DNA from: Phycisphaerae bacterium
GTDB taxonomy: Bacteria > Planctomycetota > Phycisphaerae > Phycisphaerales > UBA1924
Length of the DNA stretch: 64,000 bases
NCBI GenBank assembly: GCA_014192545.1
Contig: BJHL01000001.1
Span: forward strand, 420,380-484,379
Reading direction: 5' to 3'
The position numbers and the translations under genes were made by a program. Each line of letters opens with the position of its first letter. The first letter of the stretch is position 1. Below, one piece after another: positions 53,554 through 62,268 of this stretch. The notes beneath the pieces are model-generated. The model ran no database searches. It worked only from the letters and a program-made list of their open reading frames with translations, and was not told the origin of the DNA.

Positions 53554-53736
53554 GACGAACTCCAGAGGGCGGTCCCCAAAACCCGCATTGATGCACAGAA
53601 CAAATCAATGCACCTGCAAAGGCTGGATTCGCGAGGCTTTGCCCGTGGATTTCACCTATTCGGATTTTCTTGTCAGGAGTTGGTCAATTACCCCCTCTTG
53701 TGCGGGGACGCGACCACACGTCGAGTTCTAGGACGA

Positions 53737-55746
53737 TCAATCGTGCTTCTTGAACCACAGTAACCGCAACGAGTTAAGCACCACCAGCACCGTCCCGCCC
53801 TCGTGGGCCAGCACGCCAATCGAAAGCGGGACAGGATGGGCCGTCCGGCTGGCGATGAGTGTGGTAATGCCCATGATCACGATGATAGAGAGTGCCAGGA
53901 TCAGATTCGCGACAATCGTCTGCCGCGCCCGTCGCGCGAGTTTGATGGCCCAAGGCACCGTGTGCAAGCTTTCGCTCAGCAGCACAACATCTGCCGACTC
54001 CAGCGCCGCCGCAGTGCCAATCGTCCCAATGGCCATGCCCACATCGGCCCGCGCCAGTGCCGGAGCGTCGTTCACACCATCGCCAATCACTGCAACCGTT
54101 CGCTTTCGCGCGTGAGCCGCGTCGGCCATCTCGCCCACGATGCGCAGCTTGTCCGCTGGCAACAGGTCAGCATCAAACCCATCAAGCTTCAAACCCTCGG
54201 CAACGCGCTGGGCCGTCGCCTTGTTGTCGCCCGTCAACATGCGCAGTGGCTTCACGCCCAGTGCATGCAGCGCAGGCACCATCTCCGCGGCGCCGGGCCT
54301 CACAGCATCTGCCATGATGAGCACCGCGGCTTCACCGATTTCTGGATTGTCGATTTGATGTCGAGCGACGACAACGGCGATGTGTCCGCGCCCTTGAATC
54401 TTCGCCAGCACATCGCGCGTGCGATTGCGAAAGCAAACCGGAATGAACTCCTCGGCGAAGCTATAGCGACCGAGCCGAATCTTCATGCCCTTGTGTGTGC
54501 CTTCAAGACCCTTGGCAATCACATGATCGACACTTTCAAGAACCGTGGGCGTCATGCCGCGTTGTTTGGCGGCCTCCAGAATCGCTTGCGCAATCGGGTG
54601 CGTTGAATCTCGCTCGAGCCCCGCTGCAAGCGCGAGTAATTCATCGCCATCGCTCCACGCGACCGGATGGACTTCATACAAATGAGGCCTGCCGAAGGTG
54701 AGCGTGCCGGTTTTGTCGAAACAAATCGCGCCGACACTCGCCAGGCGCGTCAAAGCCTGTCCGCCTTTGAACAGCACGCCGCCGCGAGCTGCGCGTGCAA
54801 TTGCCGCCAGCGTCGCCGTAGGTGTTGCGATGATGAGCGCACACGGAGAAGCGACAATGAGCAGCGTAATTGCAACATACACCGCGCCGGGCTGCTCGCC
54901 GCTGCCCAGCAGCGGTACCTTGAACACCAGCCACCACACCAGCATGACCAGCAGACTCACGACCATCACGCCGATGCTGTAAGGCTGGCTGATTTTGTCG
55001 ATCAGTTGCTGCGTGCTCTCGCGTTGCTCCTGAGCCTGCGTGACCAATCGCAATATCTTTTGCACGCCGCTTTCGCTGGCGGGCCGCAGCACGCGGGCTT
55101 CAAGAGCGTTATCCGCGTTGATCGTGCCCGCAAAAAGCTCGTCATTCACCGTCACATCACGCGGCATGCTTTCGCCCGTAATCGCCGATTGATCAATCGT
55201 CGACGAACCAACAGTCACAACACAATCAACCGGCACCGCTTCACCCGGACGAATGCGAACCTGCTCATCCACAACCAAACTTTCAGCACTCGCTTCGATC
55301 CACTCGCCGCCGCGCAGCACCATCGCACCCTTGGGCATCAGCTTGTGCAGCGCATTCACTTCCCGCAGCGTGCGCTGCATCGCCAGTTCTTCAAGCGCGC
55401 CTGCAAGCGTGAACAGAAACAGCAACAACGCGCCTTCTTCAGGATGGCCAATTGCCGCGGCAAGCCCGGCCCCCACCACCATCAACACATCAATATCAAA
55501 CTTGCCCCCGCGCAGCGCGCCCCACGCCGCTCGCACGCCGTACACCATGCCCAGCGCGAGACTGGCCCAGATGAACCCTTCCGCCCACGGCTGTTTCATC
55601 AGCACATGAATCACAAAGCCGATGAGCAGCAGCACCCCCGCCGCGATCGCGCCGCACAACTCGCCCTTTGCCGAAAAAAAGCCGCTGGTTGGCACCTCCG
55701 CTGCGGTATGCGTAATGGGCGTTGGTGAGGCGGCGGCTTGTGTCAT
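53737..55746 (-). CDS. P1B-4-type heavy-metal transporting ATPase
   Basis: A 669-residue pump. Actuator motif ITGESMP (about 193), SPC in the membrane (VASPCALIIATP, about 300), phosphorylation site DKTGTLTF (about 343), nucleotide-binding HP (STHPIAQ), hinge GDGVNDAPAL (about 565) and a last membrane helix with HEGGTVLVVLNSLRLL. SPC plus HEGGT without an N-terminal Cys metal domain is the pattern of the P1B-4 group (Co, Fe, Zn efflux). ATG 55746 is favoured over TTG 55755. Confidence 0.9.
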   Translation of the reverse strand: MTQAAASPTPITHTAAEVPTSGFFSAKGELCGAIAAGVLLLIGFVIHVLMKQPWAEGFIWASLALGMVYGVRAAWGALRGGKFDIDVLMVVGAGLAAAIGHPEEGALLLFLFTLAGALEELAMQRTLREVNALHKLMPKGAMVLRGGEWIEASAESLVVDEQVRIRPGEAVPVDCVVTVGSSTIDQSAITGESMPRDVTVNDELFAGTINADNALEARVLRPASESGVQKILRLVTQAQEQRESTQQLIDKISQPYSIGVMVVSLLVMLVWWLVFKVPLLGSGEQPGAVYVAITLLIVASPCALIIATPTATLAAIARAARGGVLFKGGQALTRLASVGAICFDKTGTLTFGRPHLYEVHPVAWSDGDELLALAAGLERDSTHPIAQAILEAAKQRGMTPTVLESVDHVIAKGLEGTHKGMKIRLGRYSFAEEFIPVCFRNRTRDVLAKIQGRGHIAVVVARHQIDNPEIGEAAVLIMADAVRPGAAEMVPALHALGVKPLRMLTGDNKATAQRVAEGLKLDGFDADLLPADKLRIVGEMADAAHARKRTVAVIGDGVNDAPALARADVGMAIGTIGTAAALESADVVLLSESLHTVPWAIKLARRARQTIVANLILALSIIVIMGITTLIASRTAHPVPLSIGVLAHEGGTVLVVLNSLRLLWFKKHD

Positions 55747-55881
55747 CGTGAGCAAGATTGTAGGAACGAGCGATGTACGTTACATGCATCCCGCGCATGA
55801 TGCACTTGAACGACAATGCAATGCCACAACCCATGTAACGGCCACGTACGGTGCGCGAATCTTTTGCCACAAGGAGTCTCT

Positions 55882-57612
55882 ATGCGTCAGTTTCGGGTTG
55901 CTACCAGTGTTGTACTCACCACGATGACCTTCGCTTGCTTTGCGTCCGCACAATCCGTATCAGCGCAATCACCATCTGCTAACGCTGCGACACCTCCCGC
56001 AACGCCCGCAGTCTCGTCCGCAACATTCCCCCTCTCCTGGCAAGGCCAATGGAAAGGCGACGTCGAAGTGCTCGGTGCCGACTTCGGCAAGTTCTCCATG
56101 GAACTGGTCATCGCGCCCACCAGCGACGCCAATACCTTCGATTGGAAAATCATCTACGACGGCCAAGCTGGTCGGCAAGAACGTCCATACGCACTCATTA
56201 TCAAAGACGCCGCCAAGGGCTTGTACGAAATCGACGAGCGCAACGGCATCGTGCTGCCGCAGCGCATGCTGGGCGGCGTGCTGCGCTCGCAGTTTGAGGT
56301 CATGGGCTCGCGCATCGACGCGACCTATGAATTGCTCAACGCAGGCACCGCCGACGAACGCATCATGTGCGAACTCGTGAGCTATCGCAGCGATCAAAGC
56401 GTCTCGACCGGCGGCAAAGACAACGTGCCTGAAGTGAAAGGCTGGACGCCCAGCACCGTACAACGCGTCGCGCTGCGTCGCAAAGATGCTCAGCCCGCAA
56501 GTGCGCTCGCTCAAGGCGAAAAACCTGCCCCCGCGCCTGCCCAAACCCCAGCCCCCGCCGCCGCACCATCAGGCCGCGCTGCGCTCGCACAATCGCCCAT
56601 CACCTGGACCACCTTCCAAACCGAGCGCTACCCAGGCAAGCAAGACGACATCTTCTTCATCTCGCCCGACATCGGCTGGTACGTGAATGGCGCCGGCAAG
56701 ATTTTCAAAACCACCGACGCTGGCAAAACGTGGACCATGCAACTCCACAAGCCCGGCACCTACTTCCGCTGCATCGCCTTCGTTGACGACAAACTCGGTT
56801 TCGCCGGCAACATCGGGCCGGGTTACTTCCCCAACGTCAGCGATGATGTGCCGCTCTATGTCACGAAAAATGGTGGCGAAACGTGGGACGCTGTGACCAG
56901 CATCGAAGGCCCCAAAGTTGTCGGCCTGTGCGCACTCGAAGTTGTGCGTTACAAATACATCAATGCGGGCAACCTCGCAGAGAAGACTCGCCTCGTCGCT
57001 GTCGGACGCGTGGGTGGCCCCGCCGCGATGATCGTCTCAGATGATCTTGGTGCAACCTGGCAGCAACTCACCGTGCCCGACAGCGCGAAAATGGCCTTCG
57101 ATGTTCACTTCTTCGACGACAAGCACGGCTTCATCGCGAGTGCAACCAGCGACAACGTGGAAGAAAGCAAAGCACTCATCCTCGCGACCGACGACGGCGG
57201 CACAACCTGGCGCGAAGCCTTCATCGGCTCGCGTCCCTTCGAGCTCACGTGGAAGCTGTCCTTCCCCTCGCGCGATATCGGTTACGTCACGATTCAGTCA
57301 TACAACCCCGACCCCGCCGCGTCACAGCGATTCATCGCAAAGACCACCGACGGCGGCAAGACGTGGAACCAACTGCCTCTCATCGACGACGCGAAGGTGC
57401 GCCAATTCGGCATCGCCTTCATCGACGATCAACGCGGCTTCGTCGGCGCGATGCCCGGCGGTTTCGCAACTGAAGACGGCGGCAAAACCTGGACCCGCGC
57501 CGAATTCGGCAACGCCGTCAACAAAATCCGCGTGCTGCGCGCGGGTGATGATGCCGTGCTGCACGCAATCGGCGTGAACGTGGCGACGACGCGCGTGCCG
57601 ATGAAACCGTGA
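55882..57612 (+). CDS. Secreted YCF48/BNR-repeat beta-propeller protein
   Basis: A 576-residue exported protein; AAGGAG precedes ATG 55882 and a signal peptide MRQFRVATSVVLTTMTFACFASAQ follows. Residues 45-200 form a domain that I do not recognise (FPLSWQGQWKGDVEVLG); a Pro/Ala linker follows (about 215-240). The C-terminal ~350 residues repeat the YCF48/BNR pattern IFFISPDIGWYV..GKIFKTTDAGKTW, YVTKNGGETW, LATDDGGTTW and IAKTTDGGKTW, giving a beta-propeller. Role unknown; probably binds a partner or glycan outside the cytoplasm. Confidence 0.82.
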   Translation: MRQFRVATSVVLTTMTFACFASAQSVSAQSPSANAATPPATPAVSSATFPLSWQGQWKGDVEVLGADFGKFSMELVIAPTSDANTFDWKIIYDGQAGRQERPYALIIKDAAKGLYEIDERNGIVLPQRMLGGVLRSQFEVMGSRIDATYELLNAGTADERIMCELVSYRSDQSVSTGGKDNVPEVKGWTPSTVQRVALRRKDAQPASALAQGEKPAPAPAQTPAPAAAPSGRAALAQSPITWTTFQTERYPGKQDDIFFISPDIGWYVNGAGKIFKTTDAGKTWTMQLHKPGTYFRCIAFVDDKLGFAGNIGPGYFPNVSDDVPLYVTKNGGETWDAVTSIEGPKVVGLCALEVVRYKYINAGNLAEKTRLVAVGRVGGPAAMIVSDDLGATWQQLTVPDSAKMAFDVHFFDDKHGFIASATSDNVEESKALILATDDGGTTWREAFIGSRPFELTWKLSFPSRDIGYVTIQSYNPDPAASQRFIAKTTDGGKTWNQLPLIDDAKVRQFGIAFIDDQRGFVGAMPGGFATEDGGKTWTRAEFGNAVNKIRVLRAGDDAVLHAIGVNVATTRVPMKP

Positions 57613-57945
57613 TGCCGCGAAGTCGAACTGCCGCAACGCCGCAGCACCGTGATGCGATGCCCCACTGCAGCTTTGCGTTTCCGCTAGCTCCGTCAATGGA
57701 ATTTCTCGCATCCAACCGCCTTCTCTCGGTATCCGTTTGGGCAAATAATCAACCCTTCACACCACTTCCTCTTGGCACGCACCCCGCCGCGCGGTAGGAT
57801 GTTGTCAGCACGTACTCGCAGTACCGGTCAGTTGTTCTGCGCGCGTGCCACTCACTGTCCGTTCTCGGCCCGATTCATATTCGTCACTCATATTCGTCAC
57901 TCATATTCGCCACTCACGTTCATCACTCACACACAAGGACCATCC
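57613..57945. other. Intergenic region with TATTCGTCACTCA repeats
   Basis: About 330 bases with no gene seen. A short array (57877-57932) of CACTCATATTCGTCACTCAT-like units lies just before the next signal-peptide gene and overlaps its leader. Confidence 0.45.
57877..57932 (+). repeat. ATATTCGTCACTC tandem array
   Basis: Four diverging units of 13 bases (TATTCGTCACTCA, TATTCGTCACTCA, TATTCGCCACTCA, CGTTCATCACTCA) directly upstream of the Shine-Dalgarno of the gene at 57946. Confidence 0.75.
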
Positions 57946-58692
57946 ATGCGCACCAGCATGCTCGCCACCGCCGCTCTGCTCACGCTCACCACGGGCGTCA
58001 CCACCACCCTCGCGCAGAACAGCACAAGCGTCTCGCTCACGGGCTTGCGCATCCAAAACAACAATCCGCAAACGCGCAGCAGCGCGCCAGGCACCATCAG
58101 CCCCGCGAACCAATACACCGTCACCTTCAGTGCCGACACACGCGTCCGCGGCGTGGGCGGCACGCTCGGTTCGCTCTTCCCCAATCCTGTCACCATCGAC
58201 CAAGTTCTCCAACGCTTTGATCCCGCCGCCGACTTTCCTGAAACCTCGACGGTGCAGAATTGCAGCGCGGCACATCCCGTCGTACTCGTGCAGACGACCT
58301 TCTCACAGAGCACAACCGTGACTGTGGTGATTCCGCTGACCATCAACTTCGGCGCAACCTTCCGCAGCGAGATCAACGCCAGCAACGTCGCCAGCTTCAG
58401 CATCACCCAGCCCATTCTCACCATCTCGCCCAGCTTCATTCAGCCCGGCTACCTCGAATTCACCGCAGGCACGCTCAGCTTCACGCGAACTCCCCGCCTG
58501 CCCTGCGACAGCATCGATTTCAACAACAACAGCGTCTTCCCCGAAGACCAAGACGTGATCGATTTCTTCGCCGTCCTCGCCGGCAGCACCTGCGACACCT
58601 GCGACTGCATCGACTTCAACCGCAACACCGTCTACCCCGAAGATCAAGACGTTATCGACTTCTTCACGGTGCTCGCGGGCGGTTCGTGCTGA
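57946..58692 (+). CDS. Secreted protein with paired dockerin-like tail
   Basis: A 248-residue exported protein. AAGGA precedes ATG 57946; signal peptide MRTSMLATAALLTLTTGVTTTLAQ. The middle ~160 residues are a beta-rich domain without a family that I recognise (NQYTVTFSADTRVRGVGG; TTVTVVIPLTINFG). The last ~65 residues are two EF-hand-like units, CDSIDFNNNSVFPEDQD and CDCIDFNRNTVYPEDQD, each ending DFF.VLAG. It converges on the next gene through a shared terminator. Confidence 0.82.
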   Translation: MRTSMLATAALLTLTTGVTTTLAQNSTSVSLTGLRIQNNNPQTRSSAPGTISPANQYTVTFSADTRVRGVGGTLGSLFPNPVTIDQVLQRFDPAADFPETSTVQNCSAAHPVVLVQTTFSQSTTVTVVIPLTINFGATFRSEINASNVASFSITQPILTISPSFIQPGYLEFTAGTLSFTRTPRLPCDSIDFNNNSVFPEDQDVIDFFAVLAGSTCDTCDCIDFNRNTVYPEDQDVIDFFTVLAGGSC

Positions 58693-58755
58693 TTGATCCG
58701 CACTCGCGCCGGTTCGGCCGTGATTCTACGTCGATATCGCAATCCCACTCAAAGC

Positions 58756-58783
58756 AACAAGCCGCGCTCTCGCGCGGCTTGTT
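58756..58783. terminator. Bidirectional terminator between convergent secreted-protein genes
   Basis: AACAAGCCGCGC-type left arm (58756-58767) pairs with GCGCGGCTTGTT (58772-58783). It is twelve base pairs with A on one side and T on the other. Confidence 0.8.
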
Positions 58784-58812
58784 ATTCATTTACACGCAAT
58801 CATCCTCACCGC

Positions 58813-60324
58813 TCAGCCGCCGCACTCAGCGCCTGCAAGCACATTGAAGAAATCAATCACATCCTGATCTTCCGGGAAGACCGTGTTGTTATTGAAGTCA
58901 ATGTCATTGCACGTCGCGCATTCGCCGCCTGCAAGCACATTGAAGAAATCGATCACGTCTTGGTCTTCAGGGAAGACGCCGTTGTTGTTGAAGTCGATGT
59001 TATCGCACGCCGCCACGGCCTTCACGCGCAGCAAACTCACGCGGTTGCCCGAAGTGTTACCCGCCGCAGCCGCCGTGCTCTTGAGGCTGAACGCGAAGTA
59101 GAAGTACCCATCCTGCAAGAACGCGCAGCGATCGCGGAACGTGCCGATGAAGAAATCCGCCGTGTTGTCGCCAGTAAAGTCCACGCCATCGCTCTCACGC
59201 ACGATCACACGTTGACCGTTGAGCACAACCACCGAGTTGATGAGCGTGTTCGCGTTGTTGCCATTACCAGCAACCACATAGTTCCCGCGCCCGTCGGCTT
59301 TCATATCCACAAAGCTCGACCACGTCTCGCTCGATCCCGCGAAAATCGGCCCGCCGCTGCGCGCCACCACGCTTCCGTTGTACGTCACCCAAGTTGTTCC
59401 ATCGGCGTTACTGCCGCGCGCCAGCCAATCACCCGTCGGTTCCATCACCGCCGCAGTGATGCTCGCAACCGGCGAAGTAAAGTCCGACCCCGCAATCACC
59501 GAACCTTCTTGAATCGCCACTGCGCCGTTGCGCACCAGCACTTTGTCTTCAGTCGCAATCGTGTTCACTTCACCAAGCCACAACCAGTTGGAGCCGTTCT
59601 GGTCGGCCTGATACGTGCCCGTATCAACGTCCAGCGCAAAGTTGCTCGCGCCGCCCGCTTGCCCCGTGGGCACCGTCTCCAAAATCCGCATCAGCGAGGC
59701 ATTCCCCGCCGAACCGATGATCGCCTCGTTGCCGTTGAAGTCACTCGCGAAGAAATTCGTCGCAACAAAACCGACACCGCCCGCGTTATCAATCGCCGCA
59801 TCAGTAAACGTCGCGCCCCACGTGCTCACGTACGCCGGGAAACCCGTCGGCGCATCACCCGTGCGTGCAATCAGATCAAACGACGAGCCATTCCACCGCA
59901 CCACCCGGCCTTGCCCCGCCGACGAAGGCTGCAACGTAAACGCCAGAGCCCACTTGCCATCGTCATTGAACCGCGCCTGCGGCAAGCCGCTCGACAGATC
60001 AATGAACTCGCCCGGCGCAATCTCCGTCACGCCCTCGCGCGCCGCATTCTGAAAGCTCAGCCCTTGCCCGTAGATCACCATCTGATCTCGCAGCGCCGAA
60101 GCATCCGCCGGATCGGCAATCGTCGCCACCGTGTTCCACTTGTCAGTGAACGCACTGCGATAAATGCCCTGCAAGTTGCTGATGCGCACATCCGCCGTGC
60201 CAGGAACCAACGAAAGCGGCCCCGTCGGCGCATGATCTCGACTCGCCATGACCACTTGAATCTGTCCGTTCGCCACCACAGCCGCGCCCGCGCACGCTGC
60301 CAACATCACCATCAAAGAACGCAT
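58813..60324 (-). CDS. Secreted beta-repeat protein with paired dockerin-like tail
   Basis: A 503-residue exported protein. ATG 60324 has GAGAGGAG upstream; signal peptide MRSLMVMLAACAGAAVVANGQ. The body is a repeated beta structure (DNAGGVGFVATNFFASDFNGN; DMKADGRGNYVVAGNGNNAN) reminiscent of choice-of-anchor or HAF-like repeats. The tail has two EF-hand-like units, CDNIDFNNNGVFPEDQD and CNDIDFNNNTVFPEDQD. The DNA of the tail is nearly identical over 100 bases to that of the next gene. Confidence 0.82.
   Translation of the reverse strand: MRSLMVMLAACAGAAVVANGQIQVVMASRDHAPTGPLSLVPGTADVRISNLQGIYRSAFTDKWNTVATIADPADASALRDQMVIYGQGLSFQNAAREGVTEIAPGEFIDLSSGLPQARFNDDGKWALAFTLQPSSAGQGRVVRWNGSSFDLIARTGDAPTGFPAYVSTWGATFTDAAIDNAGGVGFVATNFFASDFNGNEAIIGSAGNASLMRILETVPTGQAGGASNFALDVDTGTYQADQNGSNWLWLGEVNTIATEDKVLVRNGAVAIQEGSVIAGSDFTSPVASITAAVMEPTGDWLARGSNADGTTWVTYNGSVVARSGGPIFAGSSETWSSFVDMKADGRGNYVVAGNGNNANTLINSVVVLNGQRVIVRESDGVDFTGDNTADFFIGTFRDRCAFLQDGYFYFAFSLKSTAAAAGNTSGNRVSLLRVKAVAACDNIDFNNNGVFPEDQDVIDFFNVLAGGECATCNDIDFNNNTVFPEDQDVIDFFNVLAGAECGG
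58841..58940 (-). repeat. 100-nt near-identical tail segment (pair with 60553-60652)
   Basis: Read base by base, 58841-58940 and 60553-60652 differ at one position (A/G at 58852). Both encode the last EF-hand-like unit. The rest of the two genes is not similar. Confidence 0.85.
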
Positions 60325-60527
60325 GATCACTCCTCTCAAAACAACACCGCGCGCGACAGAGCACGCTTCCGCGAAGAACCGTACCGCCCATCCGCACGAT
60401 TCTCGCCTCCGGATTGCTTGTTTCACAACAGGTTTGCGCTCTTGCAGCGCAAAGGTCGGATACGCAATAAAAATCGGCGGGCCAAAGCCCGCCGAAGTAC
60501 GTGAATTCTCAAGCAATCAAGACCAAC

Positions 60528-62099
60528 TCACGGACACGTCCCGCCCGCCAACACATTGAAGAAGTCAATCACATCCTGATCTTCCGGGAAGACCGTGTTG
60601 TTATTGAAGTCAATGTCATTGCACGTCGCGCATTCGCCGCCTGCAAGCACATCGAAGAAGTCAACCACATCCTGATCTTCCGGGAAGACCTGGTTGTTGT
60701 TGAAGTCAATGTCATCGCACGCAGCCGCGCACGTGCTCGCGCCGCACGTCGTCAGCGCACCTTGCCAGTTGCCACCCGCACCGGTGCACAACGCACTGGT
60801 CAGGCTCAAGCACGAACCAGTCGTGAAGCAGCACGCACCATTGGGCTGCGGGCAGTTTGCGCCCGCGCACGTCGTGTTCACACCGCGGAACGTACCTTGC
60901 TGATTCCTGCAAGCAACCGGCGAAGTAATCACGCAGCTGCCACTGGGCAAGCAGCACGCACCACTCGGGCACGCATTGCCCGCGCCGCACGCTGATCCAA
61001 CACCTTGGAACGTGCCCGCAATACCCGCACAATCCGTCTCAGACAAGTTCAAGCAGAAGCCGTTGCTCAAACAGCACGCACCCGTAGGCACCGGACAATT
61101 CGCCGTCGCACACGTCGTGTTGTCGCCGCGATACGTCCCGCCTTGCGTCGCACACTCGTTCTGCAGCAAAATCGAGCAACTTCCGCTTGGCAAGCAGCAC
61201 GCACCAGTCGCTGGCGCGCAGTTCACACTCGTATACGTCGTGCGCGTCACCCAGTCGCCACCTGGCCGACAGAACTGATTCAAATTGACAAACCGCGACC
61301 AGCCTCCGTTGGCCGGACAACCCAAGGGCCCGCAGTTGAGTCCAAACAACCAGTTCAGCGATGCCTGTGAAAGCCCGCCCGAAGGATTGTCCGTCGTCGG
61401 AAATGCATTGGTCGCCGTCGAAGGACCCGTCACGCACGGATTACTCGTCTGGTTGTTGTGCTGCACTATCCGCCACACCGTCGAAAAACTATTGCTTGCA
61501 TTCGACGGAATGATGATCTGATCCGGATCATTGGGATCAACACTGAACTGAACGTTCACCCCCGCCGTGCCAGGCCCCACTCGCAAGTAGGGCAGCGTCA
61601 CGTCGTCTGCCGTCACCGTAACGATCAACTGCCCCGTGCCAGGCAACCCGGCCCAAAACTCAACCTCCCAAATCGTCGTCGTCTGCACCGTGGCCGCGCT
61701 TGTGGCAAAGATCATCTCCGCCAAATCAATCCGCAGGGGAAACTGATTCGCCGGCACGTTGTACGTCGCCGCCGCCGATTCACCTTGTGCGAAACCCGCC
61801 TGCACCGTGTACGAGCCGCCACTAAAATTCGCATTGGTGTGACTGCCCACCGTCTGGCAAGGCCCACGCACGCCAAACCCGCCCGCCGCTGGCAACCACT
61901 GCACCTCCGCCGTGCGCGAAACCCGCATCGTCGGCACGTTCGCAAGTTCAACAGCCGTCTGGTTCGCAGGCAACCGGCCAAGCTCAGCTTGGTTCACATC
62001 AGCGTTCGCAAGCTGCGCCTGCGCAACACCAACTGCACCCGCAGCCATCGCCAGCACACTACATCCAACTCGCATCCAGCTACACACGCGCGTGGTCAT
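60528..62099 (-). CDS. Secreted Cys-rich repeat protein with paired dockerin-like tail
   Basis: A 523-residue exported protein. ATG 62099 has GAGGAG upstream; signal peptide MTTRVCSWMRVGCSVLAM..AQAQ. Residues ~40-295 form a beta domain that I do not recognise. Then four ~40-residue Cys-rich repeats, each of the form GACC-LPSGSC...C..GGTYRG..TTC..ANC (six or so Cys), probably disulfide-bonded knots. The end has two EF-hand-like units with VLAGG. Such GACC repeats are seen in planctomycete surface proteins; ligands are unknown. Confidence 0.84.
   Translation of the reverse strand: MTTRVCSWMRVGCSVLAMAAGAVGVAQAQLANADVNQAELGRLPANQTAVELANVPTMRVSRTAEVQWLPAAGGFGVRGPCQTVGSHTNANFSGGSYTVQAGFAQGESAAATYNVPANQFPLRIDLAEMIFATSAATVQTTTIWEVEFWAGLPGTGQLIVTVTADDVTLPYLRVGPGTAGVNVQFSVDPNDPDQIIIPSNASNSFSTVWRIVQHNNQTSNPCVTGPSTATNAFPTTDNPSGGLSQASLNWLFGLNCGPLGCPANGGWSRFVNLNQFCRPGGDWVTRTTYTSVNCAPATGACCLPSGSCSILLQNECATQGGTYRGDNTTCATANCPVPTGACCLSNGFCLNLSETDCAGIAGTFQGVGSACGAGNACPSGACCLPSGSCVITSPVACRNQQGTFRGVNTTCAGANCPQPNGACCFTTGSCLSLTSALCTGAGGNWQGALTTCGASTCAAACDDIDFNNNQVFPEDQDVVDFFDVLAGGECATCNDIDFNNNTVFPEDQDVIDFFNVLAGGTCP
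60553..60652 (-). repeat. 100-nt near-identical tail segment (pair with 58841-58940)
   Basis: The partner of 58841-58940, with one base difference. It spans the end of the first and most of the last EF-hand-like unit. Confidence 0.85.
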
Positions 62100-62268
62100 A
62101 CAGGTCACTCCTCATTGCAGCATGTCTGTACGCAACTTGACCGGGTACAGCATACCAAAATATGCGAGATTGCCAAGAACAATCCGCGCAACTGCTCACG
62201 CGGCTCGCAACCCTGCCATTCGTTTGTATTTCAGTTGGTGTGCATCGCCCTACAACGCCTACCGCGCC

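Noticed and set aside
58693..60504. A 603-codon plus-strand frame opposite the dockerin-tailed gene
   Set aside because: The tail reads HIEEINHILIFREDRVV on this strand only because it is the complement of the EF-hand codons; Arg/His-rich remainder.
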